Assembly: GCF_900091455.1 (NCBI RefSeq)
Contig: NZ_LT607412.1
Location: 5,952,001 to 6,016,000 of the forward strand
Direction of reading: 5' to 3'
DNA: 64,000 bases
From: Micromonospora coriariae
GTDB taxonomy: Bacteria > Actinomycetota > Actinomycetes > Mycobacteriales > Micromonosporaceae
Part shown: positions 33,228 through 42,551 of the stretch, piece by piece
Layout: each line of letters starts with the position of its first letter
How positions within the stretch are numbered: the first letter of the stretch is position 1
Program-made: the position numbers and the translations under genes
Notes under the pieces: generated by a model
What the model saw: only the letters and a program-made list of their open reading frames with translations
The model's database searches: none
What the model was told of the DNA's origin: nothing

Positions 33228-34100
33228 ATGCGTGTTCCCCCGGCGCCGCCGGCGGCACCCGCCGCCCACCCTGCGCCCAACGGCGACGACGAGGTGCCGA
33301 TCGAGGCACTCGGCGACCTCTACCGCGACGGCATCACCGCCTGCCGGGGCGCCTTCGACCCGGCCTGGGTCGAGCAGGTCGGCAACGATGTGGCCGTCGC
33401 GTTCGAAGAGGCGCGCTCCTGCCCGGACGGGGCGGTCGGTCGCGGCCCACAGCGCTGGTACGTGGAGATCCACCCGGAGCAGCTGCGCGGCTTCGTCGAG
33501 TTGGTGACCCACCCGTGGGTGGTGTCGGTCTGCCGGGCGGTGCTCGGCCCGGAGTACGAGATCGTCGAGCTGGGTTTCGACATCCCCTTCCCCGGGGCGG
33601 CGATGCAGCCCTGGCACCGGGATTTCCCCATGCCCGAGGACACCCGGCGGCAGCGGCGACTCACCTCGCTGGCGTTCAACCTGACCACCGTGGACACGGT
33701 GGAGGAGATGGGCCCGTTCGAGATCGCCCCCGGCACGCAGTGGGACGACGGCGTCGACTTCGACCACGGGATGTTCCCGCACCGTGAGCGCTACCCCCGC
33801 TACCAGCGGCGTGCCGTGCGCAAGTACCCGCAGCGCGGGGACATCTCGGCCCGGTCGGCGCTGACCATCCACCGCGGCACCCCGAACGTCTCCGGGTCGG
33901 CCCGCCCGGTGCTGGTGCTCGGCGTGGACGCCCCCGGCGCGGGCAACGCCGCACACCACGACATGGCCGTCACCCAGGGCTACTGGGAGCGCCTGCCCGC
34001 GTTGGTCCGGGAGCACCTGCCCTGCCCGGTGGTCGACCGGCTGGAGCCGATCCGGCAGAAGCACACCATCGAGGGTCTGGTGATGGGCGCCGCCGAGTAG
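33228..34100 (+). CDS. Phytanoyl-CoA dioxygenase (PhyH)-family Fe(II)/2-oxoglutarate oxygenase
   Basis: A 290-aa jelly-roll oxygenase. The iron ligands are His and Asp in MQPWHRDFPMP and the distal His in SALTIHRGTPNVS; the 2-oxoglutarate-binding Arg is probably the one in SGSARPVLVLG. Length and order fit the PhyH family; the substrate is unknown. ATG 33228 has GAGGAG (33217-33222). The upstream region carries both a CRP-type site and TACAACGTTGTA, so expression is probably tied to carbon status or sugars (inference). Confidence 0.87.
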   Translation: MRVPPAPPAAPAAHPAPNGDDEVPIEALGDLYRDGITACRGAFDPAWVEQVGNDVAVAFEEARSCPDGAVGRGPQRWYVEIHPEQLRGFVELVTHPWVVSVCRAVLGPEYEIVELGFDIPFPGAAMQPWHRDFPMPEDTRRQRRLTSLAFNLTTVDTVEEMGPFEIAPGTQWDDGVDFDHGMFPHRERYPRYQRRAVRKYPQRGDISARSALTIHRGTPNVSGSARPVLVLGVDAPGAGNAAHHDMAVTQGYWERLPALVREHLPCPVVDRLEPIRQKHTIEGLVMGAAE

Positions 34101-34165
34101 CCGCCGGTCCGGCCGGCCGAGCGGACCCGGCCGCACCGCCGAGGCGCGCACCATGATCGACCGCC

Positions 34166-34171
34166 TAGACT
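34166..34171 (+). promoter_or_regulatory. Candidate -10 box
   Basis: TAGACT lies 37 nt before ATG 34209 and would give a short 5' leader of about 30 nt. No clear -35. Confidence 0.3.
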
Positions 34172-34208
34172 CGGCCCGGCTCGACCGACCGGCGGATGGA
34201 TCAGGCAG

Positions 34209-35081
34209 ATGACGAGCACCGTCAGCGACGACCGTGGTTGGCTGCGGGCGTTGCCCGCCGACGGCGAGCGGGACACGCTGTTCACCCGCGCGGGTCACCG
34301 GGTGTACCCGGCGCGTCGGCTCAGCGAGCTGGTCCAGGGGCGTCCGCCCGGTGTCACCGGCAGCCAGTGGAGTTCGGCCAGCCGGGCCGGGTTCGACTTC
34401 GTGGTCTGCGCCGCCGACACCGGCCGGCCGGTCGTCGCCGTGGAGATCGGCCCGGTCGCGGCCGCCGGCTCCGCGGAGCAGCGGGCCGAGCGACTCAAGG
34501 ACGCGGTGAGCGCGGCGGTCGGGCTTCCTGTGCTGCGGATCGGCTCGCCGACCCTGCGAGCGGCGGAGCACGGCCGGCGCCTGGTGGAGTACGTGATCGA
34601 CGCCCGGAACTACGCGGCGGGTGGCGCCGGGGACGAGCCGCTCCCGGTGGGCTTCCGGGACATTCTCGGCCGGCTGCCGGACGGTCGGACCGGGCCGGTC
34701 AACGACCTTGGCGCGCTGGCCCGTGCGGCCGCGGTCGAGGCGTACGTCGCCCGGCGGCTGGCCGACCCGATCGTGCGGGGCCTGCACGTGCGCTGGGCGG
34801 ACGGCCCGGCGCAGGGGTGGAGTTGGGTGCAGGTGCGCCCCGACGCGTGCCTGGTCGAGCGGGTTTCGGTGACCGAGCAGCGCTTCTCCTGCGGTATCAA
34901 CGCGGCCCGGTTCGCCGAGGACCTCGCCACGGTCGCCGTGGGGGAACGACTGCGCGTCACCGGATCCGTCGCCCCGGACCTGCTGCCGCGCGCCGAGCTC
35001 ACCGCGGAGATCGTCGCGCTGAGCCGGCGCCGGCACGAACTGGTGGGCGGTTTCGCGTTCGACCACCTCTGCGTCGACTGA
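34209..35081 (+). CDS. DUF2726-like protein, function unknown
   Basis: A 290-aa protein whose first half has the pattern DTLFTRAGHRVYPARRLSEL, FDFVVCAADTGRPVVAVEI, ERLKDAVSAAVGLPVLRI, like the DUF2726 domain (a restriction-endonuclease-like fold in which the Asp, Glu and Lys positions can be catalytic). Whether the site is intact is unclear: the region reads D-F-V-V...V-E-I without the usual Lys. The second half (residues 150-290) is not recognised. Soluble. ATG 34209 with a weak GGCAG upstream. Confidence 0.6.
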   Translation: MTSTVSDDRGWLRALPADGERDTLFTRAGHRVYPARRLSELVQGRPPGVTGSQWSSASRAGFDFVVCAADTGRPVVAVEIGPVAAAGSAEQRAERLKDAVSAAVGLPVLRIGSPTLRAAEHGRRLVEYVIDARNYAAGGAGDEPLPVGFRDILGRLPDGRTGPVNDLGALARAAAVEAYVARRLADPIVRGLHVRWADGPAQGWSWVQVRPDACLVERVSVTEQRFSCGINAARFAEDLATVAVGERLRVTGSVAPDLLPRAELTAEIVALSRRRHELVGGFAFDHLCVD

Positions 35082-35373
35082 TCCGTTACCCGCTGCACCC
35101 GATCGACCCTCCCGGCGCGGCTCGCGCCAGATCCCGGCAATTTCCTGTGCGTCGGTTGAACCTTCCCGCTCGCCGTCCCGTACTCCTGCGCGAATGAAGA
35201 GGATCTCCCCATCCGCGTCGACGGGGCGCGGGAGACGGTGCGGAAAGGGCATCGTCGGCCATCGACACGTTACCGGGTAGGTCGCGGTGGTCGCCGCCGT
35301 GGCGTGCCATCTCACATCCGTCGGTCCGCCGAGGGCAGGAATCCACTACCGGATCGAGAAGGAGAGCAATTCG

Positions 35374-36651
35374 ATGCGCAGGTCCACACGGGCGCGCCGG
35401 TCATCCGGCAACGCGCGGAGCAAGCGTCTGCTGGCCGTTGTCGGCACGCTCGTGGTCTTCGGCGGAGTAGTCGCCGTGACCCAGATTTCGTCGGCCCAGG
35501 ACCGGCGGCCGAACAATCCCCGGCCGGCCTCTGGACAGTGTGTGCAGCCGAGCCCGGGCGCGACCGCGCCGAATGGCGGCGGCTCAACCACCCGGACGTG
35601 GCAGAACGGTCGCTGGGTGCGTAACCACTGGGGTGACGGGCAGCAGTCGGTGCCCGAGTGTGAGGACGGCAAGGACGGTACGGTCGGCAGCGGCTCGGCC
35701 GTCGCCTGCCCGGATGTGACGGCCAAGCTGCCGCAGGTGCCGGCCCGGGCCCGGGCCGAGGTGGACCGCAACCTCGCCCAGTTGCAGACCCAGATCGCCG
35801 AGGCCGACCGCCGCCTTGCCGCCGAGGGCAGCAAGGGCGAAGCCTTCATCCGCGACTCGATCCTGCAGCCGCTGGCCGCCAAGCGGCGCGCCGTGCTGAA
35901 CCGGATCACGACAGCCATCGACCGGGTCGGGCCACGTCCGCAGGGTCTGGCGCAGCTCGCCGAGTGCCAGGTGCAGCCGACCGGGAACAGCGGTGGCGGC
36001 AACAGCGGTGGCGGTGACAACGGCGGTGGCAACACCGGCGGCGGTGACAACGGCGGTGGCAACACCGGTGGCGGCGACAACGGTGGCGGCAACGCTCCCG
36101 GCGCCGGTCTCGGCGTGCTGGCCAACAACTGCGACGAGAGTCAGCTCCAGCCGCACGACGGCTTCCAGAACGGCAACCGTTGCGTGAGCACCGAGTTCGG
36201 TGAGGTCGGCGCGGCCGCCAACAACCCCTCGCTGCTGATCACCCAGTTCCCCGAGCAGGTCGGTCAGAACCAGGCCTTCACCCTGCGGGTCAGCACCCGC
36301 AACCTGATCCGGGACCGCTTCCTGGCCGCAGGCCAGGGTGGGTACTACGTGGAGAGCTCGCTGCTCAACGACCAGGGCATCGTCCGCGGACACTTCCACA
36401 CCGCCTGCCGGATGCTGGACAGCCTCACCACTCCGCCGGAGCCGCAGGAGGTGCCCGCGTTCTTCGTCGCCACCGAGGACGGGCGCGGTAGTGCCCAGCC
36501 GGACGAGGTGACCATCCAGATTCCGGGTCTGCCCGAGTCGGGCACCGCGCAGTGCGCGGTATGGGCCGGTGACGGCTCACACCGTCTGCCGATGATGGAG
36601 CGGGCCAACCAGACCCCGGCGTTCGACGCGGTGCGTATCGAGGTCAACTGA
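35374..36651 (+). CDS. Secreted protein with Gly/Asn repeat linker, function unknown
   Basis: A 425-aa exported protein. Signal peptide with an Arg-rich start (MRRSTRARRSSGNARSK), hydrophobic LLAVVGTLVVFGGVVAVT, cut after QISSAQ. Next come a Pro/Gly/Trp-containing region, a helical segment (RARAEVDRNLAQLQTQIAEA), a Gly/Asn/Asp-rich linker (residues about 205-240) and a C-terminal beta domain of about 180 aa (ITQFPEQVGQNQAFTLRVST, IVRGHFHTACRML, GTAQCAVWAGDGSHRL). No family recognised. The cysteines probably form disulfides. ATG 35374 has GAAGGAGAG upstream. A 15-bp hairpin follows the stop. Confidence 0.72.
   Translation: MRRSTRARRSSGNARSKRLLAVVGTLVVFGGVVAVTQISSAQDRRPNNPRPASGQCVQPSPGATAPNGGGSTTRTWQNGRWVRNHWGDGQQSVPECEDGKDGTVGSGSAVACPDVTAKLPQVPARARAEVDRNLAQLQTQIAEADRRLAAEGSKGEAFIRDSILQPLAAKRRAVLNRITTAIDRVGPRPQGLAQLAECQVQPTGNSGGGNSGGGDNGGGNTGGGDNGGGNTGGGDNGGGNAPGAGLGVLANNCDESQLQPHDGFQNGNRCVSTEFGEVGAAANNPSLLITQFPEQVGQNQAFTLRVSTRNLIRDRFLAAGQGGYYVESSLLNDQGIVRGHFHTACRMLDSLTTPPEPQEVPAFFVATEDGRGSAQPDEVTIQIPGLPESGTAQCAVWAGDGSHRLPMMERANQTPAFDAVRIEVN
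36001..36090 (+). repeat. Three 30-bp in-frame tandem repeats
   Basis: Three copies of a 30-bp unit encoding N-[ST]-GGG-D-N-GGG (36001-36030, 36031-36060, 36061-36090), with a half copy at 35986-36000. They code for the flexible linker of the secreted protein. Copies differ only at synonymous or Ser/Thr sites, so copy number may vary between strains. Confidence 0.85.
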
Positions 36652-36674
36652 GTAGGAACAGATCGAGTGACCAA

Positions 36675-36719
36675 CGGCGGCCGGTCACCGGGGCGGACAG
36701 CCCGGGTGACCGGCCGCCG
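36675..36719. terminator. Bidirectional hairpin terminator
   Basis: Arms CGGCGGCCGGTCACC (36675-36689) and GGTGACCGGCCGCCG (36705-36719) pair perfectly over 15 bp around a 15-nt loop that can itself pair in part. It lies after the secreted-protein gene and before the convergent lsr2. Confidence 0.8.
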
Positions 36720-36843
36720 CGTGTCGTCCCGGCGCACTGCCGGGGGCGGTGCCCCTCGAAGTGCGCCCTGGGCGGAGGACGGCCGGCGAAAATCCGACGG
36801 GGCCACGCCGTTTCCGGCGAGACCCCGTCCCCGTGTCGTGCGG

Positions 36844-37191
36844 TCAGCGGTTCTTGTACGCCTCGACGACCTCGACCGGGATCCGGCCCCGCTCGGAAAT
36901 CTTGTAGCCGTTCTTGACGGCCCATTCCCGGATGGCCCGGTTCTGCTCCCGATCCATTCCGGCGCCGCTGGGTCGCCCCGGCCGCCGAACTGTGCGGGTG
37001 TTCTCCACCGGGCCCCGGCCGATCCGGCGGCCCGCATTGATGTACGGATCCAGCGCCTTGCGCAGGACGCCCGCATTCTCGTCCGAGACATCGATCGTGT
37101 AGGCCACGCCGTCAAGACTGAACTCGACGGTCCGGTCGGCCTTCCCACCGTCGAGGTCGTCGGTCAGCACCGTGATTACTTTTCTCGCCAT
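36844..37191 (-). CDS. lsr2: Lsr2 nucleoid-associated protein
   Basis: A 115-aa protein with the N-terminal dimerisation domain ([20 protein letters not shown]...[15 protein letters not shown]), an acidic/basic linker and the C-terminal AT-rich-DNA-binding domain containing the RGR minor-groove motif ([17 protein letters not shown]). Lsr2 silences AT-rich and horizontally acquired genes in actinobacteria. ATG at 37189-37191. The upstream region is more A+T-rich than its surroundings, so the protein may bind its own promoter (inference). Confidence 0.95.
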   Translation of the reverse strand: MARKVITVLTDDLDGGKADRTVEFSLDGVAYTIDVSDENAGVLRKALDPYINAGRRIGRGPVENTRTVRRPGRPSGAGMDREQNRAIREWAVKNGYKISERGRIPVEVVEAYKNR

Positions 37192-37233
37192 TGCCGATTA
37201 CTCCCTGTGTGTGGCGGGATGTGTCCAAAGTCT

Positions 37234-37261
37234 GACCTATCACCCCGGGAAACCGCAACAA
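37234..37261 (-). promoter_or_regulatory. Candidate lsr2 promoter
   Basis: On the minus strand, TTGTTG (37256-37261) and TAGGTC (37234-37239) are separated by 16 nt, giving a weak sigma-70-like promoter about 43 nt before the lsr2 start. Confidence 0.3.
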
Positions 37262-37343
37262 TATGCGTCCCATTCATTTCGGCGCGTCGCGATTTCCCGG
37301 TCACAAAACCGCGAACGGAAGCTGAATCGCGGAAGGGTCCGCC

Positions 37344-37985
37344 TCAATCGCCGAGCAGGCCGGCGTGCCCGGCGACCGCGGCGGCCTCCGCCCGGTTGGA
37401 TACCCGCAGCTTGCGCAGCAGCGCGGCGGTCATCCGTTTCACCGTCCGCTCGGAGACGTGCAGCTCCTCGGCGATGTCGACGGTGTTGCGCCCGGCGGCG
37501 ATCGCCCGCAGCAGCCGACGCTCCTCGTCGTCGAGGTCGACAGGTGCGGCGCGTGACGGGCGCAGAACGGCGCGCAGCAGTTCGGCCGGCAGCACCGCCC
37601 AGCCGTCGAGGATGGCGACCAGCGGCGGGAGCAGCTCCTCCGGCTCGCTGGTCTTCGGCAGGAATCCTTCGGCGCCGGCCCGCAGCGCCTCCAGCGCGGG
37701 CGCCGGGTCGGCGGAACCGGACATGGCGACCACTCGTACGCGTGGGGTCGTCCGCCGGATCGCGGCCACCGCCCGGATGCCGCCGGGTGGCGGCATGTGC
37801 AGATCGACCAGGGCCAGGTCGGGGTGGCAGCGGCTGACCAGGGCGGCTGCGGAGGCGGCGTCGCCGGTCGAGCCGACCACCTCGGCGCGGCCGTTGGTGG
37901 TCGCCGGGAGCAGCAACTCGAGGCCACGGACGAAGAGGGGGTGGTCGTCCACGACAGCGAGTTTGATGGTGGCGGCGTCCGGCAT
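37344..37985 (-). CDS. NarL/FixJ-type response regulator
   Basis: A 213-aa regulator. The receiver domain has acidic DD in LAVVDDHPLF, the phospho-accepting Asp in ALVDLHMPPPG, Ser in AMSGSADP and Lys in GFLPKTSEP. A LuxR-type HTH follows (RNTVDIAEELHVSERTVKRM). ATG at 37983-37985 after GGGGA. It is divergent from a histidine kinase gene 65 bp away, its probable partner, although such pairs are normally co-oriented. Confidence 0.88.
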   Translation of the reverse strand: MPDAATIKLAVVDDHPLFVRGLELLLPATTNGRAEVVGSTGDAASAAALVSRCHPDLALVDLHMPPPGGIRAVAAIRRTTPRVRVVAMSGSADPAPALEALRAGAEGFLPKTSEPEELLPPLVAILDGWAVLPAELLRAVLRPSRAAPVDLDDEERRLLRAIAAGRNTVDIAEELHVSERTVKRMTAALLRKLRVSNRAEAAAVAGHAGLLGD

Positions 37986-38050
37986 GTCTGCGCCGTTCCC
38001 CAGCGGGTACTGATCATGCCAGTACGCACCAGACGAGGGGAGTCGGGTGG

Positions 38051-38782
38051 ATGCGCGCACGGAGCGGTTTGCACGGCCTGCTGCGAGGATTGCGCCGGAC
38101 CGAGCCGGTACCCGGTGCGCCACGGCCCCCGGAGGCCGACTCCGAGTTGCTGCTGCGCGTGCTGTGCCACGAGTTCCGTACCCCGGTCAGCACCCTGACC
38201 TCGTTGACCCGCGCGCTCGCCGACGAGCGCCGGGAGCTGACCGGCGCCGACCGGCGGGCCATCACCGAGCTGGCCCGCGACCAGGCCGTCCACCTGCAGA
38301 GCCTGCTGCGCGGCGCGGCCGCCGGGACCGGGGCGCTGGCGTTGGCTCCCCAGCCGGAGCCGCTCGTGCCGCTGGCCGGGATCCTGCGCGAGGCCGCCGC
38401 GCTGGTGCCGGCGGACCGGCGGCGAGCCCGGGCCACCCGGCGCGCCGGCTCCTGTCCGGTGCCGTCCGGCCGGACCCGGCAGGTGCTGGTGAACCTGGTG
38501 GAGAACGCCTTGCGGCACGGGCCGGCGGAGGGCCAGGTCGGCATCCACGCCGAGCTGGGCCGCCGCGGGCTGAGCATCCTCGTCACCGACGAGGGTCGGG
38601 TGGACGACGCGCTGCTGGACGCGATGCGCCGCCCGGCGCCGGTGGCCGGGATGTCCGGCCTCGGTCTCTGGATCGTGCGGCAGTTGTTGGCGGCCGACGG
38701 GGGAGCGCTGCGGGTGCACCGGTTGCGGCCGCGTGGTGTGGCGCTGGAGGTGCTGCTGCCGGTGGTCCGCCCGGTGCGCTGA
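38051..38782 (+). CDS. Cytosolic histidine kinase (HisKA/HATPase_c, no sensor domain)
   Basis: A 243-aa kinase with only catalytic parts: the H box LCHEFRTPVSTLTSL near residue 40, the N box LVNLVENALRHGP and the G box MSGLGLWIVRQLL. There is no membrane segment or PAS/GAF domain, so it must sense through a partner or act as a phosphorelay component. HisKA kinases usually pair with OmpR-type regulators; here the divergent neighbour is NarL-type, which is unusual. ATG 38051 follows GGGGAG. Confidence 0.83.
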   Translation: MRARSGLHGLLRGLRRTEPVPGAPRPPEADSELLLRVLCHEFRTPVSTLTSLTRALADERRELTGADRRAITELARDQAVHLQSLLRGAAAGTGALALAPQPEPLVPLAGILREAAALVPADRRRARATRRAGSCPVPSGRTRQVLVNLVENALRHGPAEGQVGIHAELGRRGLSILVTDEGRVDDALLDAMRRPAPVAGMSGLGLWIVRQLLAADGGALRVHRLRPRGVALEVLLPVVRPVR

Positions 38783-38865
38783 CCCCGCCGGGACACGGGT
38801 TGGCCCGGCCGGGTCACCGGGGTGGGAATCTCCTCGCATCAGCTCCCGGCACCGAGGAGGACCCG

Positions 38866-39723
38866 ATGTTCGGCCATGTCAAGGACCTGCAGTTCGAGGC
38901 CAAGCCGGACGGCCCGGACGCCGCGTTCGCCCGCCGGTTGCAGGAGATCCTGGGCGGCAAGTGGGGCGAGATGACCGTCGCCAACCAGTACCTCTACCAG
39001 GGCTGGAACTGCCGGCTGCCGGGCAAGTACAAGGACCTGCTGCTCGACGTCGGCACCGAGGAGATGGGCCACGTCGAGATGATCGCCACCATGATCACCC
39101 GCCTGTTGGAGAACGCGCCACTGTCACTGCAGGAAGCCGCCGACGACAACCCGATGGTCGCCGCGGTCTACGGCGGGTCGAACCCGGCGCACTTCATCCA
39201 CGGCGGTGGCGGCGCCCTGCCCACCGACAGCAACGGCGTGCCCTGGAACGGCGCGTTCATCACCGCCAGCGGCAACCTGATGGCCGACTTCCAGCTCAAC
39301 GTCACCGCCGAGGCGCAGGGCCGCCTGCAGGTGGCCCGGCTGTTCAACATGACCGACGACCCCGGGGTCAAACAGATGCTGCGCTTCCTGCTGGCCCGCG
39401 ACACCATGCACCAGAACATGTGGATGGCCGCCATCGAGCAGCTCAAACAGGACGGCCTGGAGGAGATGCCGGTGCCGGACGCCTTCACCGACTCCAAGCA
39501 GTTCACCGACGAGTTCAGCTACACCTACCTGGACTTCTCTCCCGGCCAGGACGCCGCGCAGGGCCGCTGGGCCTCCGGGCCCAGCCCGGACGGCAAGGGC
39601 GAGTTCAGATACGACGGCAACCCCCGCGCACACGCCCCCGAGCCGGTGCTCGCACCCGGCGATCCCCGCCTGTACGGCACCAACCCGGATCCGGCGGGCG
39701 ACCCGCACGAGGTCGCCCGCTGA
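38866..39723 (+). CDS. Manganese (non-haem) catalase
   Basis: A 285-aa di-manganese catalase that breaks hydrogen peroxide to water and oxygen. The metal ligands fit known enzymes: Glu35 (WGEMTVANQYL), Glu66 and His69 (GTEEMGHVEMIA), Glu149 (NVTAEAQGRLQ) and His182 (DTMHQNMW). The C-terminal segment is Pro-rich (RAHAPEPVLAPGDPRLYG). ATG 38866 has GAGGAGG (38854-38860). The next gene begins 43 nt downstream, so they may be co-transcribed. Common in sporulating actinomycetes as oxidative-stress or spore protection (inference). Confidence 0.94.
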   Translation: MFGHVKDLQFEAKPDGPDAAFARRLQEILGGKWGEMTVANQYLYQGWNCRLPGKYKDLLLDVGTEEMGHVEMIATMITRLLENAPLSLQEAADDNPMVAAVYGGSNPAHFIHGGGGALPTDSNGVPWNGAFITASGNLMADFQLNVTAEAQGRLQVARLFNMTDDPGVKQMLRFLLARDTMHQNMWMAAIEQLKQDGLEEMPVPDAFTDSKQFTDEFSYTYLDFSPGQDAAQGRWASGPSPDGKGEFRYDGNPRAHAPEPVLAPGDPRLYGTNPDPAGDPHEVAR

Positions 39724-39766
39724 CGCCGACGAGCCCGCCGCCCGCCCGTACGCCGAAGGAGGAACG

Positions 39767-40051
39767 ATGTCGTCAGTCGCCACACCCGACCGCGACGCCG
39801 GTGTGGTCCCCGTGGCCCGCACCCGGCTGAAGCTGGTGGTCTCGGCCGGGTCGACCGTGCTCGCCGCTGTCGCCGGGCTGCCCGGCCGGATCGTGGTCGC
39901 CCTGGCCGTGATCAGCCTGGCGATTCCGCTCGCGGTCGCGGTGGCCGGTGGCGGGCGGGTGGCGCGTGAGCTGCTGTTTCCGGTCCGTCGTCCGACGCGG
40001 GACAGTGGTCTGGGTCACAGCCCGGAACAAGGGGAACGCTTTGTTACTTGA
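39767..40051 (+). CDS. Small membrane protein between Mn-catalase and lon
   Basis: A 94-aa protein with one or two membrane segments (KLVVSAGSTVLAAVAGLPG and IVVALAVISLAIPLAVAVAG) and a charged tail. ATG 39767 has a perfect AAGGAGGAACG ribosome site. The stop at 40049-40051 lies inside the HAIR element of lon. Function unknown. Confidence 0.7.
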   Translation: MSSVATPDRDAGVVPVARTRLKLVVSAGSTVLAAVAGLPGRIVVALAVISLAIPLAVAVAGGGRVARELLFPVRRPTRDSGLGHSPEQGERFVT

Positions 40052-40067
40052 GTGAGACACGCTCAAG
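40047..40067. promoter_or_regulatory. HAIR element (HspR operator) upstream of lon
   Basis: CTTGAGT (40047-40053), 7-nt spacer, GCTCAAG (40061-40067). The HspR-associated inverted repeat is CTTGAGT-N7-ACTCAAG, so 13 of 14 arm positions match. It ends 22 nt before the lon ATG. HspR represses dnaK, clpB and lon in streptomycetes (established), so heat-shock control of lon is expected. Confidence 0.82.
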
Positions 40068-40089
40068 TCAACGCGATAGCAGGTGTTCG

Positions 40090-42420
40090 ATGGCAACTCT
40101 TCCGGTACTTCCCCTGACCGACACCGTGCTGCTGCCCGGCATGGTCATCCCGGTGACCCTCGACCCGACCACCCAGGCCGCGGTGGACGCGGCCCGCGCG
40201 ACCGGTGACCGCAAGCTGCTGGCCGTGCCCCGGATCGACGGCGAGTACGGCCCGGTGGGCACCGTCGCCACCATCGAGAAGGTCGGCCGGCTGCCCGACG
40301 GCGAACCGGCCGCGGTCGTCCGCGGCCTGTCCCGGGCCCGGATCGGCTCCGGCGTGCCCGGCCCGGGCGCCGCGCTCTGGGTCGAGGCGACCGAACTACC
40401 CGAACCCGCCCCCGCCGGTCGGGCGCGTGAGCTCGCCCGCGAGTACCGCGCCCTGATGACGTCGGTGCTCCAGCAGCGTGGCGCGTGGCAGGTCATCGAC
40501 GCGATCGAGCGGATGACCGACCTGTCCGAGCTGGCCGACTCGGCCGGCTACGTCTCCTGGCTGAGCCTCGAGCAGAAGACCGAGCTGCTCGCCGCGCCGG
40601 ACGTCACCGCCCGGCTGGAGCTGCTGGTCGGCTGGGTGAAGGAACACCTGGCCGAGCAGGAGGTCACCGAGCAGATCAACACCGACGTCCGCGAGGGGCT
40701 GGAGAAGTCCCAGCGGGAGTTCCTGCTCCGCCAGCAGCTCGCCGCGATCCGCAAGGAGCTGGGTGAGGACGAGCCGGACGGCTCGGCCGACTACCGGTCC
40801 CGGGTCGAGGGCGCCGACCTGCCGGAGAAGGTCCGCGAGGCGGCCCTGCGCGAGGTCGGCAAGCTGGAGCGGGCCAGTGACGCCTCCCCGGAGGCCGGCT
40901 GGATCCGTACCTGGCTGGACACCGTGCTCGAGATGCCGTGGGGGACGCGTACGCAGGACAACACCGACCTGGCCGCGGCGCGGGCGGTGCTCGACGCCGA
41001 CCACGCCGGCCTGGCCGACGTGAAGGACCGCATCCTGGAGTACCTCGCGGTGCGCAACCGCCGGGCCGAGCGCAACCTCGGCGTGGTCGGCGGTCGCGGC
41101 TCCGGTGCGGTGCTGGCCCTCGCCGGCCCTCCCGGGGTCGGCAAGACCAGCCTCGGCGAGTCGGTGGCCCGGGCGCTCGGCCGCAACTTCGTGCGGGTGT
41201 CGCTCGGCGGCGTCCGCGACGAGGCGGAGATCCGCGGTCACCGGCGCACCTACGTGGGCGCGCTGCCCGGCCGGATCGTCCGCGCGCTGCGTGAGGCCGG
41301 CTCGATGAACCCGGTCGTGCTCCTCGACGAGGTGGACAAGCTGGCCGCCGGCTACGCCGGCGACCCGGCCGCCGCCCTGCTGGAGGTCCTCGACCCGGCA
41401 CAGAACCACACCTTCCGGGACCACTACCTGGAGGTCGACCTGGACCTGTCCGACGTGCTCTTCCTGGCCACCGCCAACGTGGTGGAGACCATTCCCGGCC
41501 CGCTGCTGGACCGGATGGAGCTGGTCACCCTGGACGGGTACACCGAGGACGAGAAGGTCGCCATCGCCCGGGACCACCTGCTGCCCCGGCAGCGGGAGCG
41601 GGCCGGGCTGACCGCGGACGAGGTGAGCATCGCCGACGAGGCTCTCGCGTTGATCGCGGGGGAGTACACCCGGGAGGCCGGAGTCCGGCAGCTCGAACGT
41701 GCCCTCGCCAAGATCCTGCGCAAGGTGGCCGTGGCGTTGGCGACCGACCCGGCGCCGGTACGCGTGGACACCGGCAACCTCGCCGGCTACCTGGGCCGGC
41801 CGAAGTTCACCCCGGAGTCGGCCGAGCGCACCGCGGTGCCGGGCGTGGCCACCGGCCTCGCCGTCACCGGCGCCGGCGGGGACGTGCTCTTCATCGAGGC
41901 GACCAGCATGGAAGGCGAGCCCGGTCTGACCCTGACCGGTCAGCTCGGTGACGTGATGAAGGAGTCGGCGCACATCGCCCTCTCCTACCTGCGCTCCAAC
42001 GGGCGCCGGCTGGGCATCGACCCGAACGCCCTGGCGGGCCGCCGGATCCACCTGCACGTCCCGGCGGGTGCCGTGCCCAAGGACGGCCCCAGCGCCGGCA
42101 TCACCATGGTGACCGCGTTGGCGTCGCTGGTCACCGGTCGACCGGTCCGCCCGGAGTTCGGGATGACCGGCGAGGTGACGCTCTCCGGTCGGGTGCTGCC
42201 GATCGGCGGGGTGAAGCAGAAGCTGCTCGCCGCGCACCGGGCCGGCCTCACCGAAGTGATCATCCCGGCGCGCAACGAGCCGGACCTGGACGACCTGCCG
42301 GCCGAGGTGCGTACGGCGCTGACCGTGCACACCCTCGCCGACGTGGCCGACGTGCTCGCCCTGGCGCTGCGCCCGGCCGACGTCAAGGCGCTGGACGGTC
42401 CGGCGCTCTTCGCGGCCTGA
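40090..42420 (+). CDS. lon: ATP-dependent protease Lon
   Basis: A 776-aa LonA protease. N-terminal LON substrate domain ([18 protein letters not shown]), central AAA+ module with Walker [10 protein letters not shown] and Walker [11 protein letters not shown], and a C-terminal S16 peptidase with Ser668 in [11 protein letters not shown] and the paired Lys711 in [11 protein letters not shown]. Degrades damaged and regulatory proteins in the cytosol. ATG 40090 opens [11 protein letters not shown]; a longer in-frame start at 40048 would place the HAIR element inside the gene. A strong hairpin follows the stop. Confidence 0.96.
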   Translation: MATLPVLPLTDTVLLPGMVIPVTLDPTTQAAVDAARATGDRKLLAVPRIDGEYGPVGTVATIEKVGRLPDGEPAAVVRGLSRARIGSGVPGPGAALWVEATELPEPAPAGRARELAREYRALMTSVLQQRGAWQVIDAIERMTDLSELADSAGYVSWLSLEQKTELLAAPDVTARLELLVGWVKEHLAEQEVTEQINTDVREGLEKSQREFLLRQQLAAIRKELGEDEPDGSADYRSRVEGADLPEKVREAALREVGKLERASDASPEAGWIRTWLDTVLEMPWGTRTQDNTDLAAARAVLDADHAGLADVKDRILEYLAVRNRRAERNLGVVGGRGSGAVLALAGPPGVGKTSLGESVARALGRNFVRVSLGGVRDEAEIRGHRRTYVGALPGRIVRALREAGSMNPVVLLDEVDKLAAGYAGDPAAALLEVLDPAQNHTFRDHYLEVDLDLSDVLFLATANVVETIPGPLLDRMELVTLDGYTEDEKVAIARDHLLPRQRERAGLTADEVSIADEALALIAGEYTREAGVRQLERALAKILRKVAVALATDPAPVRVDTGNLAGYLGRPKFTPESAERTAVPGVATGLAVTGAGGDVLFIEATSMEGEPGLTLTGQLGDVMKESAHIALSYLRSNGRRLGIDPNALAGRRIHLHVPAGAVPKDGPSAGITMVTALASLVTGRPVRPEFGMTGEVTLSGRVLPIGGVKQKLLAAHRAGLTEVIIPARNEPDLDDLPAEVRTALTVHTLADVADVLALALRPADVKALDGPALFAA

Positions 42421-42432
42421 GGCACCACCACG

Positions 42433-42467
42433 ATGACCCCCGCCGTCTCTCCGACGGCGGGGGTCAT
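42433..42467 (+). terminator. Terminator after lon
   Basis: Perfect 15-bp stem ATGACCCCCGCCGTC (42433-42447) with complement at 42453-42467 and a TCTCC loop. Confidence 0.85.
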
Positions 42468-42551
42468 TGGTGTACGGGCAGAGGGCTACTGTCTCGCTTG
42501 AACCCTCAACTACCTCTCCGCCGTGCGGCGGTACCCCCGGAGGAACCCCCC

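Noticed and set aside
35986..36090. CRISPR-like short repeats
   Set aside because: The repeats are contiguous without spacers, in frame and encode a Gly/Asn linker; no cas genes are present.
40005..40018. GTG-N6-GTCAC match to an actinobacterial Crp motif upstream of lon
   Set aside because: It lies inside the coding sequence of the small membrane gene, only one half-site is good, and such 8-base patterns are common in GC-rich DNA.
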